Shown here: positions 42,894 through 51,968 of the stretch, one piece after another
Layout: the number at the start of each line of letters is the position of its first letter
Position numbering within the stretch: position 1 is the first letter of the stretch
Source of the DNA: Halorussus halophilus
Lineage (GTDB): Archaea; Halobacteriota; Halobacteria; Halobacteriales; Haladaptataceae
Length of the DNA stretch: 64,000 nucleotides
Assembly: GCF_008831545.1 (NCBI RefSeq)
Contig: NZ_CP044523.1
Span: forward strand, 3,038,001 to 3,102,000
Direction: 5' to 3'
Notes under the pieces: model-generated
Told to the model about the DNA's origin: nothing
The model's database searches: none
Seen by the model: the letters and a program-made list of their open reading frames with translations, nothing else
Program-made: the position numbers and the translations under genes

Positions 42894-44213
42894 ATGGTAC
42901 GATTCAGTACGGACACACAGGAGACGACGATGCATAGTGACCCGAACGCGACCCAGCCAACGCCTCGCGCCACGGCCGAGTTCTTCCACGACCGGCAGGG
43001 ACGACTGTTCGCGCGCAACCGAGCGATTCGGTCGCTCTCGGGACGATTCGGCGTGGACGCGACGACCGCGAGCGACCTGCTCGCGGGACTGACCGGCGAC
43101 CGGGTAGACCCCGTCGTCGCGGTACAGACGCCCGACGAGACGTTCGTCGGGGTTCTCGACTACTGGGAAGGCAACGGCTGGTACGGTTACACCGATTACC
43201 ACGACCTGCGTGGGCCGAGCAAACGCGGCGTCTGCGCACAGTGCGTCCACGAGGCGACGACTGACGAGGAAGTGTACACCACGACGGTCGAACCCGATGA
43301 GTCGTGGACGGCACTCGAAGCAGGCCTCCGGCGGCACTTCGAGCGAGCGCATCCGACCGTCGATTCGGGAGCAGTGACCGTCGAAACGGGCGCAATCCTG
43401 CGCTCGCGGACGACTGTCGGCGGCAACCGCGTCTGGCACACCGGCAACGACGGCGCAGGGAGCGGTTTCGACGCACCGACCGTCGATAGTCTCGACGGCG
43501 CGACGCTGAACCGACGGCAGGACAGCGGCGTGGACCGCCACCTCGACCTGAATCGACTCGGACTCAAACTCTGGTACCGGTTCGACCTCGGGTCCGGCGG
43601 AAGCCTGAGCGACCACTCACAACACGGCGCGACCGGCGACATCATCGGCCCGTCGTGGACCAGTGGTCGCATCCGAAACGCGCTCTCGTTCGACGGGGGT
43701 AGCGACCGCGTGGCCGTCAACGACGGACTGGTCTACACCCAGAGCGGGGAACTCGACGAGTTCACAGTCATGTGCTGGATGCAGACGACCAGCACGGCCG
43801 AGATGTCGCTCGTCTCGTGGGACCGAAGCGAGTACTACCGCTTCGGGATGGACAATGGCGGACCGATGCTAAAGTTGACGCGAGAGGGTGACTCGACGTA
43901 CGACCACACTCCCGGCGGGTCTATCGCGGACGGGTCGTGGCACCACGTCGCCGCGCGGTACGACCACGAGACCGGCAACTCCACGCTGTACGTCGATGGC
44001 TCGCAGTTCGCACAGACGGCAGCGTTCGGTGACGGGAACTCCATCGGGACAGGGACCAACCGGTACGGGTTCGTCGGTTGTGGCTCCGAGGCCACCTACC
44101 AAGACGACGATAAGACGAGCAACTACTTCGACGGCAAGATAGACGAAGTGCGAGTCTACCACCGGGCGCTCTCGCAGGGCGACATACAGGACATCTACGA
44201 CGGGGTGGCCTGA
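42894..44213 (+). CDS. Fibre paralogue 1: shared N-terminal module plus LamG tip
   Basis: 439 residues. The N-terminal module (about 25-205) has AEFFHDRQGRLFARNRAI, TASDLLAGLTGDRVDPVV, WYGYTDYHDLRG, a CAQC...HFERAH pattern (possible C2H2 zinc site) and the tail-fibre motif RTTVGGNRVWHTGNDGAG. A LamG domain follows (about 225-439: KLWYRFDLGSG ... IDEVRVYHRALSQGDIQDIY). VWHTGND-type motifs are common in phage fibre proteins just before the receptor-binding tip. First of four paralogues in a row. Its stop overlaps the next start (TGATG). Confidence 0.75.
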   Translation: MVRFSTDTQETTMHSDPNATQPTPRATAEFFHDRQGRLFARNRAIRSLSGRFGVDATTASDLLAGLTGDRVDPVVAVQTPDETFVGVLDYWEGNGWYGYTDYHDLRGPSKRGVCAQCVHEATTDEEVYTTTVEPDESWTALEAGLRRHFERAHPTVDSGAVTVETGAILRSRTTVGGNRVWHTGNDGAGSGFDAPTVDSLDGATLNRRQDSGVDRHLDLNRLGLKLWYRFDLGSGGSLSDHSQHGATGDIIGPSWTSGRIRNALSFDGGSDRVAVNDGLVYTQSGELDEFTVMCWMQTTSTAEMSLVSWDRSEYYRFGMDNGGPMLKLTREGDSTYDHTPGGSIADGSWHHVAARYDHETGNSTLYVDGSQFAQTAAFGDGNSIGTGTNRYGFVGCGSEATYQDDDKTSNYFDGKIDEVRVYHRALSQGDIQDIYDGVA

Positions 44214-45436
44214 TGGACGAGACGCACCTGCGAAGCGCCGCCGAGTTCTTCCACGACAGGGAAGGGACGTTCTTCCCGCGAGACGACGCAATCGGGCGAC
44301 TCACGAAGCACCTCGACGTGGACGCGACGACTGCCAGTGCGCTCCTCGCCGGCCTGACCGGCGACCGAGTGGACCCGGTGGTCGCACTGCGGGCACCCCG
44401 TAATACCTACGTCGGCGTCATCGACTACGTGGAAGGCGACGATTGGTACGGTTACACCGACTACCACGACCTGCGCGGCCGACACCGCGTCGGCGTCTGC
44501 GCCCAGTGCGTTCACGAGGCGACGGCAGACGGCGACGTGTTCCGAACGACGACCAACGAAGACAGTTGGAACAGCCTTCGAACGGACCTCCAAAAACATC
44601 GCCAGCAGGCCCATCCCGAAATCGACCCGACTGCAGTCGCCGTCGAGACGGGCGCAGTGCTGCGCTCGCGGACGACCGTCGGCGGCAACCGCGTCTGGCA
44701 CACCGGCAACGACGGCGCAGGCAGTTGCTTCGACGCGAACGAACTCGACGGCGTGTCTGGTGGAACGCTGAATCGCCGCGCGGACAGCGGCGTAGAGCGC
44801 CATCTCGACGTGAACCGACTGGGACTCGAACTGTGGTATCCGTTCGAGCGAGGAACCGGCAACACGGCCGCCGACTACGACACCGTTGGCGGAACGAACT
44901 CCGGGACTATTTCGGGCGCGTCGTGGACGAGCGACGCCAAGACCAGCGAGTACGCGCTCTCGTTCGACGGCGCAGACGACAGCGTCGCGTTAAGCCAGAG
45001 CTTCCCGAACCTCGAACAGTACACGCTCACGGCGTGGATTCGGACGACGGACGCGGCGAACGGGACGTTCCAGACCATCTTCACGCTCCAGACGAACAAC
45101 GGAATTCACCCCGGCGTCGATGGACGGAACAACAGCGACCAAGGGAAACTCCGGTACTATCACGACGGGTCCGAACACAACGAACCGGTCTCGTCGGGAA
45201 CGTGGCATCACTTCGCCCAAGCGTGGGACAGCACCACAGTCTATTGCTATCTCGACGGGGTGGAAGTGGCGACGTTCGCTACCTCCGGTAATTCTGCCGA
45301 CAGTCAGAACACCGACGCTATCGGCGGGCGGGCCGACGGTGACTTTCCGTTCTATGGCGAAATCGACGACGCTCGAATCTACCGACGGAAACTCACTCGA
45401 AGCGAGATACAGGACATCTACGCCGGAGTATCCTGA
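44213..45436 (+). CDS. Fibre paralogue 2: shared N-terminal module plus LamG tip
   Basis: 407 residues. The same N-terminal module (AAEFFHDREGTFFPRDDAI, ASALLAGLTGDRVDPVV, CAQCVHEATADG, HRQQAH, VGGNRVWHTGNDGAG) at about 5-185 is followed by a divergent LamG-like domain (about 200-407). Identity with paralogue 1 is high in the module and low in the tip, which indicates duplication followed by tip diversification. It overlaps the previous gene by one base. Confidence 0.75.
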   Translation: MDETHLRSAAEFFHDREGTFFPRDDAIGRLTKHLDVDATTASALLAGLTGDRVDPVVALRAPRNTYVGVIDYVEGDDWYGYTDYHDLRGRHRVGVCAQCVHEATADGDVFRTTTNEDSWNSLRTDLQKHRQQAHPEIDPTAVAVETGAVLRSRTTVGGNRVWHTGNDGAGSCFDANELDGVSGGTLNRRADSGVERHLDVNRLGLELWYPFERGTGNTAADYDTVGGTNSGTISGASWTSDAKTSEYALSFDGADDSVALSQSFPNLEQYTLTAWIRTTDAANGTFQTIFTLQTNNGIHPGVDGRNNSDQGKLRYYHDGSEHNEPVSSGTWHHFAQAWDSTTVYCYLDGVEVATFATSGNSADSQNTDAIGGRADGDFPFYGEIDDARIYRRKLTRSEIQDIYAGVS

Positions 45437-45452
45437 TTCGACCACGAAAACT

Positions 45453-45487
45453 GGTATTATACCGACAACTCCTATCGGTGTAATACG
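45453..45487. repeat. Imperfect inverted repeat between fibre genes
   Basis: GGTATTATACCGA (45453-45465) and TCGGTGTAATACG (45475-45487) pair at 11 of 13 positions across a 9-base loop. It sits in one of the two longer gaps of the fibre region. TATTATAC also resembles a TATA element, so it may be an internal promoter with dyad operator, or a hairpin that modulates read-through. Confidence 0.55.
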
Positions 45488-45562
45488 GTGATACGTGGGC
45501 GCGATTGCGCCTTCGACTCTAGCGACGAGTCCACCGACTTCACGAACGAAAGAGTGGCAAAG

Positions 45563-46642
45563 ATGAACAAGACCCTACTCCGAGACGCGGCCGAGTACTT
45601 TCACGACCGGGAGGGCCGACTGCTCCAGCGCGAAGACGCGGTAGCGGCCCTCGCGCAAGCAATCGACGTGGACGGACCCACGGCAGGCCACCTCGTCGCC
45701 GGACTGACCGGCGACCGAGTGGACCCCGTCGTCGCAGTGCGAACCGTCCGCGAGACGTTCGTGGGCGTCCTCGACTTCGTGGAAGGCGACGGCTGGTACG
45801 GGTTCCTCGACTACCACGACTATCACGGTCGCCATCGCGTCGGCGTCTGCGCCCAGTGCGTCCACGAGGTGACTACCGACGACGACGTGTTCCGAACGAC
45901 GACCGCCGAGGAGTCGTGGATGCCCGTCTCCGAAGACATCGAACGACACTACGAACAGACACACTCGACCGTGAACCCGGACTCCGTCGCCGTCGAGACC
46001 GGCGCGATTCTGCGCTCGCGGACGACCGCGGGCGGCAAGCGCGTCTGGCACACCGGCAACGACGGCACGGCCAGTGGTTTCGACGCCAGAACCGTGGACG
46101 GGAAGACGCGGACCGACCTCGCCCGTGGCCAGTTGCTCTACCAGTGGTACGACACCAGCAGTCGCCACAGTAGCAACAGTCATCCGACGACGAAGTCGGG
46201 ACTGGACGCGTACTTCGACCTCGACTCGTCGGGCGTCTCTGCAGGTGGCCTCGGCACGCATCCGGGGTCGCTCAACTGGGCTACGAGTAGCGACTACCCC
46301 GACAGAAAACCGCCGTACTTGCCGGGCGACGGCTACGCGTGGGAAGCCTTCGGCGAGATTTGGATTCCCGAAGCGGGCGACTACACGTTCGGCCTAGACG
46401 CAGACGACGCGACTGACCTCTCGATAGACGGGTCGGTCGTCGTCGGTTGGTACGACGGCCACGGTACCGATGGCAACTACGGGCACAACGGAACGGTCAC
46501 GCTCTCGCGAGGGTGGCACTCGTTCCGCGCCCGCTACGAGGAAGGCACCGGCGGCGACGGCATCTCCGTCGCGTGGAAACAACCGGGTGACAGTTCCTAT
46601 TCGGTCATCCCCGGCACGCAGTTCAGAATCGAACCAACGTAA
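45563..46642 (+). CDS. Fibre paralogue 3: shared N-terminal module plus PA14-like tip
   Basis: 359 residues from the ATG at 45563 (MNKTLLRDAAEYFHDREG), which matches the beginning of the module in the other paralogues; earlier in-frame starts are not needed. The module (about 5-185) includes CAQCVHEVTTDD and HYEQTH, and VWHTGNDGTA. The tip (about 205-359) reads as a PA14 domain: EIWIPEAGDYTFGLDADDATDLSIDGSVVV and GWHSFRARYEEGTGGDGISVAWKQPG. PA14 domains bind glycans. A different tip on the same module is direct evidence of modular exchange. Confidence 0.78.
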   Translation: MNKTLLRDAAEYFHDREGRLLQREDAVAALAQAIDVDGPTAGHLVAGLTGDRVDPVVAVRTVRETFVGVLDFVEGDGWYGFLDYHDYHGRHRVGVCAQCVHEVTTDDDVFRTTTAEESWMPVSEDIERHYEQTHSTVNPDSVAVETGAILRSRTTAGGKRVWHTGNDGTASGFDARTVDGKTRTDLARGQLLYQWYDTSSRHSSNSHPTTKSGLDAYFDLDSSGVSAGGLGTHPGSLNWATSSDYPDRKPPYLPGDGYAWEAFGEIWIPEAGDYTFGLDADDATDLSIDGSVVVGWYDGHGTDGNYGHNGTVTLSRGWHSFRARYEEGTGGDGISVAWKQPGDSSYSVIPGTQFRIEPT

Positions 46643-46643
46643 C

Positions 46644-47681
46644 ATGACCCAACTCGACGCAGCAGCAGTACTCGAACGAGCAGAATCGGAACGCAAACAC
46701 GTCCGGTCGTTGCTACGAGACGCGGCGACCGTGTTTCACGAACGAGAAGGCGACCTGTTCCCTCGGCCGGAGGCCGTCGCGCTACTGGCCGAGGAACTCG
46801 ACAGTTCGCGCGAGACCGCCGACCGCGTGTTGAGCGGTCTCGTCGGCGACGCCGTAGACCCGGTCGTCCAACTGTCGGCCGACGGCGAGCGGAACGTCGG
46901 CGTCATCGACTACCACGAACACGAGTTCTGGTACGGCTACACCGACTACCACGACATCGACGGCCAGCGAAAGAAGGGCGTCTGTGCCCAGTGTGTCGCC
47001 GAAGCGTCCACCGACGACGAGGTGGTCTACGTCGCGGAAGGCGAAGGCGAGTTCACCGAAGGAGCGACCTGGGACGCCATCGAAGCGCGGTTGCAGACCC
47101 ACTTCGAGCGGGCACACCCGACTGTCGAGGCGGTGGACGTCCAGACGGGCGCGACGCTAGCGTCCGGGTCCACCATCGCGGGCAACGCCATCATCCACAC
47201 CGGCAACGCCTCCGCGAAGGCAGACGCCGACATGGTCGATGGGATGCACGCGAGCGACCTCGCACCGGTCTACGACGACGGCTCGACGAAGTGCCACATC
47301 GTGGCGACCGAACGGTTCGGCGCGGAAGGCTCCTCGACCTCTTCGACGGGGTACAACACGATTGCGAACTCCGACATCACGTTCAATCCCGACGACTACA
47401 AGGACAGCGACGGGAACCTCTACTGTCGGCTCTACGGCCACCTCAAACACTGGGACAACTCCGGCACGACGTACGCCCGGATGTACCGGCAGAACGCGGC
47501 CTCGTCGGTCAATGGCACCGAAATCTCGGTCAGCGCCAACGACGGATGGGGCGTCGGAGACAGCGGGTGGACGAGTCTGAACGATAGCGGTTACGACTCG
47601 TATCACCTCCAGTTGAAGACCAACGACGGCTACGCCGGGGAGTACAACAGCGTCCTGCTCATGCTGGGGGTGCCAGCATGA
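46644..47681 (+). CDS. Fibre paralogue 4: shared N-terminal module plus unclassified tip
   Basis: 345 residues. The most divergent copy of the module (about 20-200): DAATVFHEREGDLFPRPEAV, DRVLSGLVGDAVDPVV, CAQCVAEASTDDE, HFERAH, and IIHTGNASAKADADMVDGMHASDL, the last part being the VDGxHASDL motif found before many phage fibre tips. The tip (about 220-345) is beta-rich with TSSTGYNTIANSDITFNPDDY and no family I recognise. The stop overlaps the next start by ATGA. Confidence 0.75.
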   Translation: MTQLDAAAVLERAESERKHVRSLLRDAATVFHEREGDLFPRPEAVALLAEELDSSRETADRVLSGLVGDAVDPVVQLSADGERNVGVIDYHEHEFWYGYTDYHDIDGQRKKGVCAQCVAEASTDDEVVYVAEGEGEFTEGATWDAIEARLQTHFERAHPTVEAVDVQTGATLASGSTIAGNAIIHTGNASAKADADMVDGMHASDLAPVYDDGSTKCHIVATERFGAEGSSTSSTGYNTIANSDITFNPDDYKDSDGNLYCRLYGHLKHWDNSGTTYARMYRQNAASSVNGTEISVSANDGWGVGDSGWTSLNDSGYDSYHLQLKTNDGYAGEYNSVLLMLGVPA

Positions 47682-48193
47682 TTGGCGACGTAGACCCCGA
47701 CGACTTCGAAGCGTTGACCGACGACGGCGACTGGTTCCTCTCGGTCGCGGTCCCCGACGAGACCCAAGCCGTCGCCGAGACGCTCCACGAGGACGGCGAG
47801 TCGTACCGCAACGTCGGGAAACTCCTCAATCACCACCTGTCGGACCTCGACGAAGGAGCAGACGGCCTGCGACTCTACCGAGTCCGACACGCGTCGAAAC
47901 CCGAACACCAAGGCGTGGTCGCGGTCGTTCCCAACAGTCACTGGTACGAACCTATCACCGACATCGAGTCGAGCGTCGGGTCGTATCAAGCGATGGTCCG
48001 ATTCTACGGCGTGCCGGACGACTCGACGGTCCTCGATTTGGTCAAGCAAGAAGTCACCAAGCGCGGGTGGGCCGATTCGAGAATCGTCACCAACCACGAG
48101 TACGCGACGGCCGTCGAATCGAGTCTCGACGCGGACGCCGAGTTCCAAGCCGCGTCCGACGAACGAACAGCAGGATACTACGTCTGGGAGTGA
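47678..48193 (+). CDS. Hypothetical protein following fibre genes
   Basis: 171 residues, alpha/beta. Regions: DWFLSVAVPDETQAVAETLHEDGESYRNVGKLLNHHL, LYRVRHASKPEHQGVVAVVPNS, YQAMVRFYGVPDDSTVLDLVKQEVTKRGW. It overlaps fibre 4 by 4 bases. Fibre genes are often followed by their assembly chaperones, which makes that a reasonable guess, but no motif supports it. Confidence 0.65.
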   Translation: MIGDVDPDDFEALTDDGDWFLSVAVPDETQAVAETLHEDGESYRNVGKLLNHHLSDLDEGADGLRLYRVRHASKPEHQGVVAVVPNSHWYEPITDIESSVGSYQAMVRFYGVPDDSTVLDLVKQEVTKRGWADSRIVTNHEYATAVESSLDADAEFQAASDERTAGYYVWE

Positions 48194-48198
48194 CCACG

Positions 48199-48618
48199 AT
48201 GGAGTTCTACGAAATTAGATTCACCACGAGAGACGACAACGCGAAAGACGCGACCGTCAGAGCGCGGGGCGCGGCAGAGGCAATCGACCGTTCGATGAAG
48301 ATTCTCGGTGCGACGGTCCATCGCCGACCAGCCGACCACCGCGACGCGACGGCCGTGATGGCAATCGTCTACGACGCCGACGACGCCGACGCGACCATCG
48401 AGGAGTTCGCTGGCGCGATGGCTGTCAACTACGGCTACCCGCTGGACGAGTATCGCGCGTTCGGCGACAGCACGCTCTCGCTGAAGAACGACGCCGACGC
48501 CATCGAAGAGTTCGTCGGCGACGCACTCGACGACTCGGAGTTCAGCATTGACCTCCCGTCGGACGACGGAGCGAACGACGACGAAGAGACGTTCACCATC
48601 GGTGAGGACAATGAGTGA
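48199..48618 (+). CDS. Hypothetical acidic protein following fibre genes
   Basis: 139 residues, ferredoxin-like alpha/beta pattern (MEFYEIRFTTRDDNAKDATVRARGAAEAIDRSMKIL ... ATAVMAIVYDADDADATIEEFAG) and a very acidic C-terminus. It overlaps the glycosyltransferase start by 8 bases. Function unknown. Confidence 0.65.
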   Translation: MEFYEIRFTTRDDNAKDATVRARGAAEAIDRSMKILGATVHRRPADHRDATAVMAIVYDADDADATIEEFAGAMAVNYGYPLDEYRAFGDSTLSLKNDADAIEEFVGDALDDSEFSIDLPSDDGANDDEETFTIGEDNE

Positions 48619-49834
48619 GTTCAAAGACCCCTTCTCGGAATCCAGCGTCGGTATCGTCTGTGGCAGTCTGATGATTCAGGGGGGTGCCGAAGAGATCGTC
48701 CGCGCGCTCGCGGTCGATTTCAACGCACCGGTGTACACCCTCTCGTACGACCCCCAGCGGTTCGACAAGCAGTTCAACGCGGACATGGGCCACCGAATCC
48801 GCAAGGTCGCCAAGGACAACGAAGACGAGGACCTGGACGACGAAGTAAACACGGACCAATTCTTCGCTCAGTCGCCGATTCCAGCCGTCTTGATAGAGGA
48901 CTTGGAGAAGGTGGACGTCGAGAAGTTCTCCACGGACGCGCTGGTCGCCACCGACATGCACGGCACCATCCTCGCGGAGATGACCGGGCTCCCGTACGTC
49001 ACCTACATGCACCACGCCGGGAAGATGTGGAACGACTACTTCTGGGAGATGTTCGACAACACGGAGGGACTCCGAGAGAAGTTCAGTTTCCTACGAGAAC
49101 GGTGGGGCAACGCACGTCGAATGAAGCGTGCGACGAAGAAGGCCGAACACATCGTCACGAACAGCGAGCGGACGAAACACCACACGAACGAGACGTGGAA
49201 CGTCTCTCGTGGTCGGATGAACGTGGTGTATCCGGCCATCGACACCGGCCTGTTCACGCCGGGCGAACCCGAACGAGACGTTCTCGAACTCGACAGCTAC
49301 TTCCTCGCTCCCCAGCGACTGGAAGCCTACAAAAACGTCCACGTGCTGGTCGAGGCGGCCAAGATGGCCGAAGAACACCTCGTCATCGTCGGCACCGGTA
49401 CGCTGGAAGACTACGCTCGCCGCGAGGCACAGTACTCGCCGTACGTTCACACCCTCGGTTACGTCGAGGAAGAGACGCTCCGCGACCTCTATCGAGGCGC
49501 GAAGGCGACCTTGCAGGGAACCATGCGCGAGGACTTCGGCATGGTCCCCGTCGAGTCGATGGCCTGCGGGACGCCGTGTCTGCTCCCGGCCTCCGGTGGC
49601 TTCCTCGAATCGGTCGGCGAAGGGTTCGAGGCTGACCCGAAACCACCCATAGAGACCGAGCGCGGGAAACTGTTCGACCCGAAAGGGTTCGACCACTACC
49701 AACTCGCGGGCGACTTGCAGAAGTTCGACTCCGAGGAGTACGACCCCGACGCCATCAGCGAACACGCCCAGCAGTTCGCCCGCGAACGCTTCATCGAACA
49801 GATGACCAAAATCGTCGAGCGACACCTGCTATGA
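48611..49834 (+). CDS. GT4-family glycosyltransferase
   Basis: 407 residues with the GT-B fold: N-terminal GGAEEIVRALAVDF glycine-rich loop, MHHAGKMWNDYFWEMF acceptor-side region, and C-terminal donor domain with FLAPQRLEAYKNVHVLVEA and the E-x7-E motif REDFGMVPVESMACGTPCLLP. It transfers a sugar from an activated donor, cytoplasmic. Inside a tail operon and overlapping its neighbours, it may glycosylate fibres or remodel host glycans to avoid self-targeting. Acceptor unknown. Confidence 0.85.
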   Translation: MSEFKDPFSESSVGIVCGSLMIQGGAEEIVRALAVDFNAPVYTLSYDPQRFDKQFNADMGHRIRKVAKDNEDEDLDDEVNTDQFFAQSPIPAVLIEDLEKVDVEKFSTDALVATDMHGTILAEMTGLPYVTYMHHAGKMWNDYFWEMFDNTEGLREKFSFLRERWGNARRMKRATKKAEHIVTNSERTKHHTNETWNVSRGRMNVVYPAIDTGLFTPGEPERDVLELDSYFLAPQRLEAYKNVHVLVEAAKMAEEHLVIVGTGTLEDYARREAQYSPYVHTLGYVEEETLRDLYRGAKATLQGTMREDFGMVPVESMACGTPCLLPASGGFLESVGEGFEADPKPPIETERGKLFDPKGFDHYQLAGDLQKFDSEEYDPDAISEHAQQFARERFIEQMTKIVERHLL

Positions 49835-49881
49835 TCCCCGACGACTCCGTCGGTCACCGCCTGCCCACAGAGTACGCATAG
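49831..49881 (+). CDS. Linker micro-ORF (16 residues) before phosphatase-superfamily gene
   Basis: ATG overlaps the glycosyltransferase stop (ATGA) and TAG abuts the next ATG (TAGATG). Encodes MIPDDSVGHRLPTEYA, spanning the 47-base gap exactly. Confidence 0.4.
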   Translation: MIPDDSVGHRLPTEYA

Positions 49882-51027
49882 ATGACGACGAACGTCCCGC
49901 TCGCCGAACCGATAGAGCGCGTCTTCGTCGTCACCGTGGACTGTCTGCGGTGGGACTACCACGACGAGTACCGGGAGTTGTATCCCAACGGCGTCTGGTA
50001 CCGCGGGACGCCGCAGGCGACCTACACCCCGACGTCACACGCCAGCCTGTTCACCGGACTTAACCCGCCACGACACGGCGTCTTCGACTTCGGTCACGAG
50101 TACGTCGGCGACGAGAGCCTCTTCACCGTGACCGACGCAGCGAGTCGCTCTCGCATCACGCGGGACGGCGACGTAATCGCAGGGTTGAACGCCACCAACG
50201 AACCGATAGTCGAGTTCCGGAAGTGGTTCGCGCCGCGACTCGACAACGCCAAGCACGACGACGAGTTCCGCGAACCCGAGGACGCAGACGCACTGCTCGA
50301 CAGTCTGGACGACCACGACGTGACGTTTCTCCACGATTGGGTCGTCCACGGGGCCGACCGCGGCCATCCCGGCGCGTGGACTTACACCATCTCGGAGACC
50401 GACCCCGCCGAGAATCACCGGCGCTACCGCAAGAGCCAGCAGATGAGTCTGTCCGCCCACGAGAACCTCTTGTCGGCCCTTCGAAATCGTGGCCTATTCG
50501 AAAACACGCTGTTCGTCGTCTGGGGCGACCACGGCGAGTGCCTGAACGAACAGCCAGACTGCGACCTCGGGCACGCTCACGACGCACACGAACCGTGCTG
50601 TCGCGTCCCGATTGGGTTCTGTTCGCCACTGTTCGAAGCGACGACAGTAGACCACGAGACGAATCCCCGGTCGGTGGACGTGCTACCGACGCTCCGGTCG
50701 GTGATGCGCCACGCTGGCCTCAGATTCGACGACCCCGACCACGAGATGGAGGGCATCGACCTCACCACGTTCGAGGGGCGACTGGCGGGCTACACGATGA
50801 GTCCGACGACGCCGAAGTCCGGGACCGGCGACGCCGTTCGCGGCCCCAAGTGGTGCCTCTACAACGGCGACGTCCGACAGCTCTACCGCACCCGTCACCG
50901 ACCGGACGGCGACGCTGGGTACGCACTCGCCGAACCGACCGACGACGAAGCCGTTCGAAGACGGTACCAGTCACTCCTCGACCGCGTTCGAGGCGACGCA
51001 GACACCCTCGTCCTCAACCGAGAGTAA
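49882..51027 (+). CDS. Alkaline-phosphatase-superfamily enzyme A (sulfatase-like fold, Thr nucleophile)
   Basis: 381 residues. The metal-binding VTVDCLRWDY is at about 17-26 (Asp20), and the active-site segment TPTSHASLFTGLNPPRHG at 49-66 aligns with the sulfatase motif CxPSRxxxxTG, but position 49 is Thr, not Cys/Ser, so a formylglycine sulfatase is unlikely and a phosphatase or phosphoglycerol transferase type reaction fits better. WGDHGE near 213 supplies the second metal site. No signal peptide or membrane segment, unusual for an enzyme acting on surface polymers. It has a close paralogue at 52027. Confidence 0.78.
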   Translation: MTTNVPLAEPIERVFVVTVDCLRWDYHDEYRELYPNGVWYRGTPQATYTPTSHASLFTGLNPPRHGVFDFGHEYVGDESLFTVTDAASRSRITRDGDVIAGLNATNEPIVEFRKWFAPRLDNAKHDDEFREPEDADALLDSLDDHDVTFLHDWVVHGADRGHPGAWTYTISETDPAENHRRYRKSQQMSLSAHENLLSALRNRGLFENTLFVVWGDHGECLNEQPDCDLGHAHDAHEPCCRVPIGFCSPLFEATTVDHETNPRSVDVLPTLRSVMRHAGLRFDDPDHEMEGIDLTTFEGRLAGYTMSPTTPKSGTGDAVRGPKWCLYNGDVRQLYRTRHRPDGDAGYALAEPTDDEAVRRRYQSLLDRVRGDADTLVLNRE

Positions 51028-51032
51028 GACGC

Positions 51033-51968
51033 ATGCAAACGAACATCACTGCCTGTATCCTGACACTGAACGAAGCATCGCACATCGAAGACACGCTGGA
51101 CTCCGCGTGGCCCATCTTCGACGAACTAGTTATCCTCGACGGCGACAGCGACGACGACACCGTCGCAGTCTGCGAAGCGTGGTGTGACGAACACGGAATC
51201 CCGTTCACGTGTATCGAATCGAGCGAGTGGGAGTACCTCGTCGAGGGACCGGCGACCCAACGCCGCCGTATGGAAGAGCAAGCCAGTTGCGATTACACGC
51301 TCTCTATCGGCGCAGACGTGGAAGTCGAAGTCCTCGACGAGGAGTGGTTCGGCCGGGAGTTCGACCACTACGCCTACGTCCACACCCGTCGGAAGGCGAG
51401 TGGGCGAATCGGCCGCGACTATCGGCTCTACTGTCCGAATCCCGACGAAATCGACGCGGACAAGAAGCGGCCGCGCTGGCGCGGCATCATCCACGAAGAG
51501 ATACTCGACCAACGAGGCCGACACGTCAGCGAAGTGTATCAGGTCGCAGAGGCTCCGATGGTCCACCACCAGCGTCGATTCGGTGCGATGGACGTTCACT
51601 CGACGGCCCCGCACCATCAGCGGCGACACGACACGCGAGTCGGCGGGAACGCTGGTGAGGCGCTGAAGAAACAGCACTACCTGCTCCAGCGGGCACTCGC
51701 CTCTGACCGCCAACGCGCGTGGGTTAGTTCCGTCTACAAGGACTACTACGCGGAGAACCGGGCGATAATCAACCAGCACTGGCAGGAAGTACGCGACCGA
51801 TACGAACTGCCACAGGAAGCGTGGAACCACGACGACGTGGAGGACGTGTCGGAAGTCGGTGGCTGGGACCTCAGTTCCGGCGAACCCATCATGGACTACA
51901 AGTACAACACCGCGGGGTCGTACCTGAGGGACAAGGCGACCAACGCACTCGGAAGTGTCTTCTCGTGA
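51033..51968 (+). CDS. GT2-family glycosyltransferase
   Basis: 311 residues. GT-A fold with N-terminal ITACILTLNEASHIEDTLDSAWPIFDELVILDGDSDD, the classical GT2 start, then a DxD-like IGADVEVEVLDEE, and a long C-terminal helical region (LKKQHYLLQRALASDRQRAWVSSVYKDYY). Related to polypeptide- or lipid-linked-sugar transferases; no membrane segments. The operon of two glycosyltransferases and two phosphatase-superfamily genes suggests a single glycan pathway. Confidence 0.85.
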   Translation: MQTNITACILTLNEASHIEDTLDSAWPIFDELVILDGDSDDDTVAVCEAWCDEHGIPFTCIESSEWEYLVEGPATQRRRMEEQASCDYTLSIGADVEVEVLDEEWFGREFDHYAYVHTRRKASGRIGRDYRLYCPNPDEIDADKKRPRWRGIIHEEILDQRGRHVSEVYQVAEAPMVHHQRRFGAMDVHSTAPHHQRRHDTRVGGNAGEALKKQHYLLQRALASDRQRAWVSSVYKDYYAENRAIINQHWQEVRDRYELPQEAWNHDDVEDVSEVGGWDLSSGEPIMDYKYNTAGSYLRDKATNALGSVFS

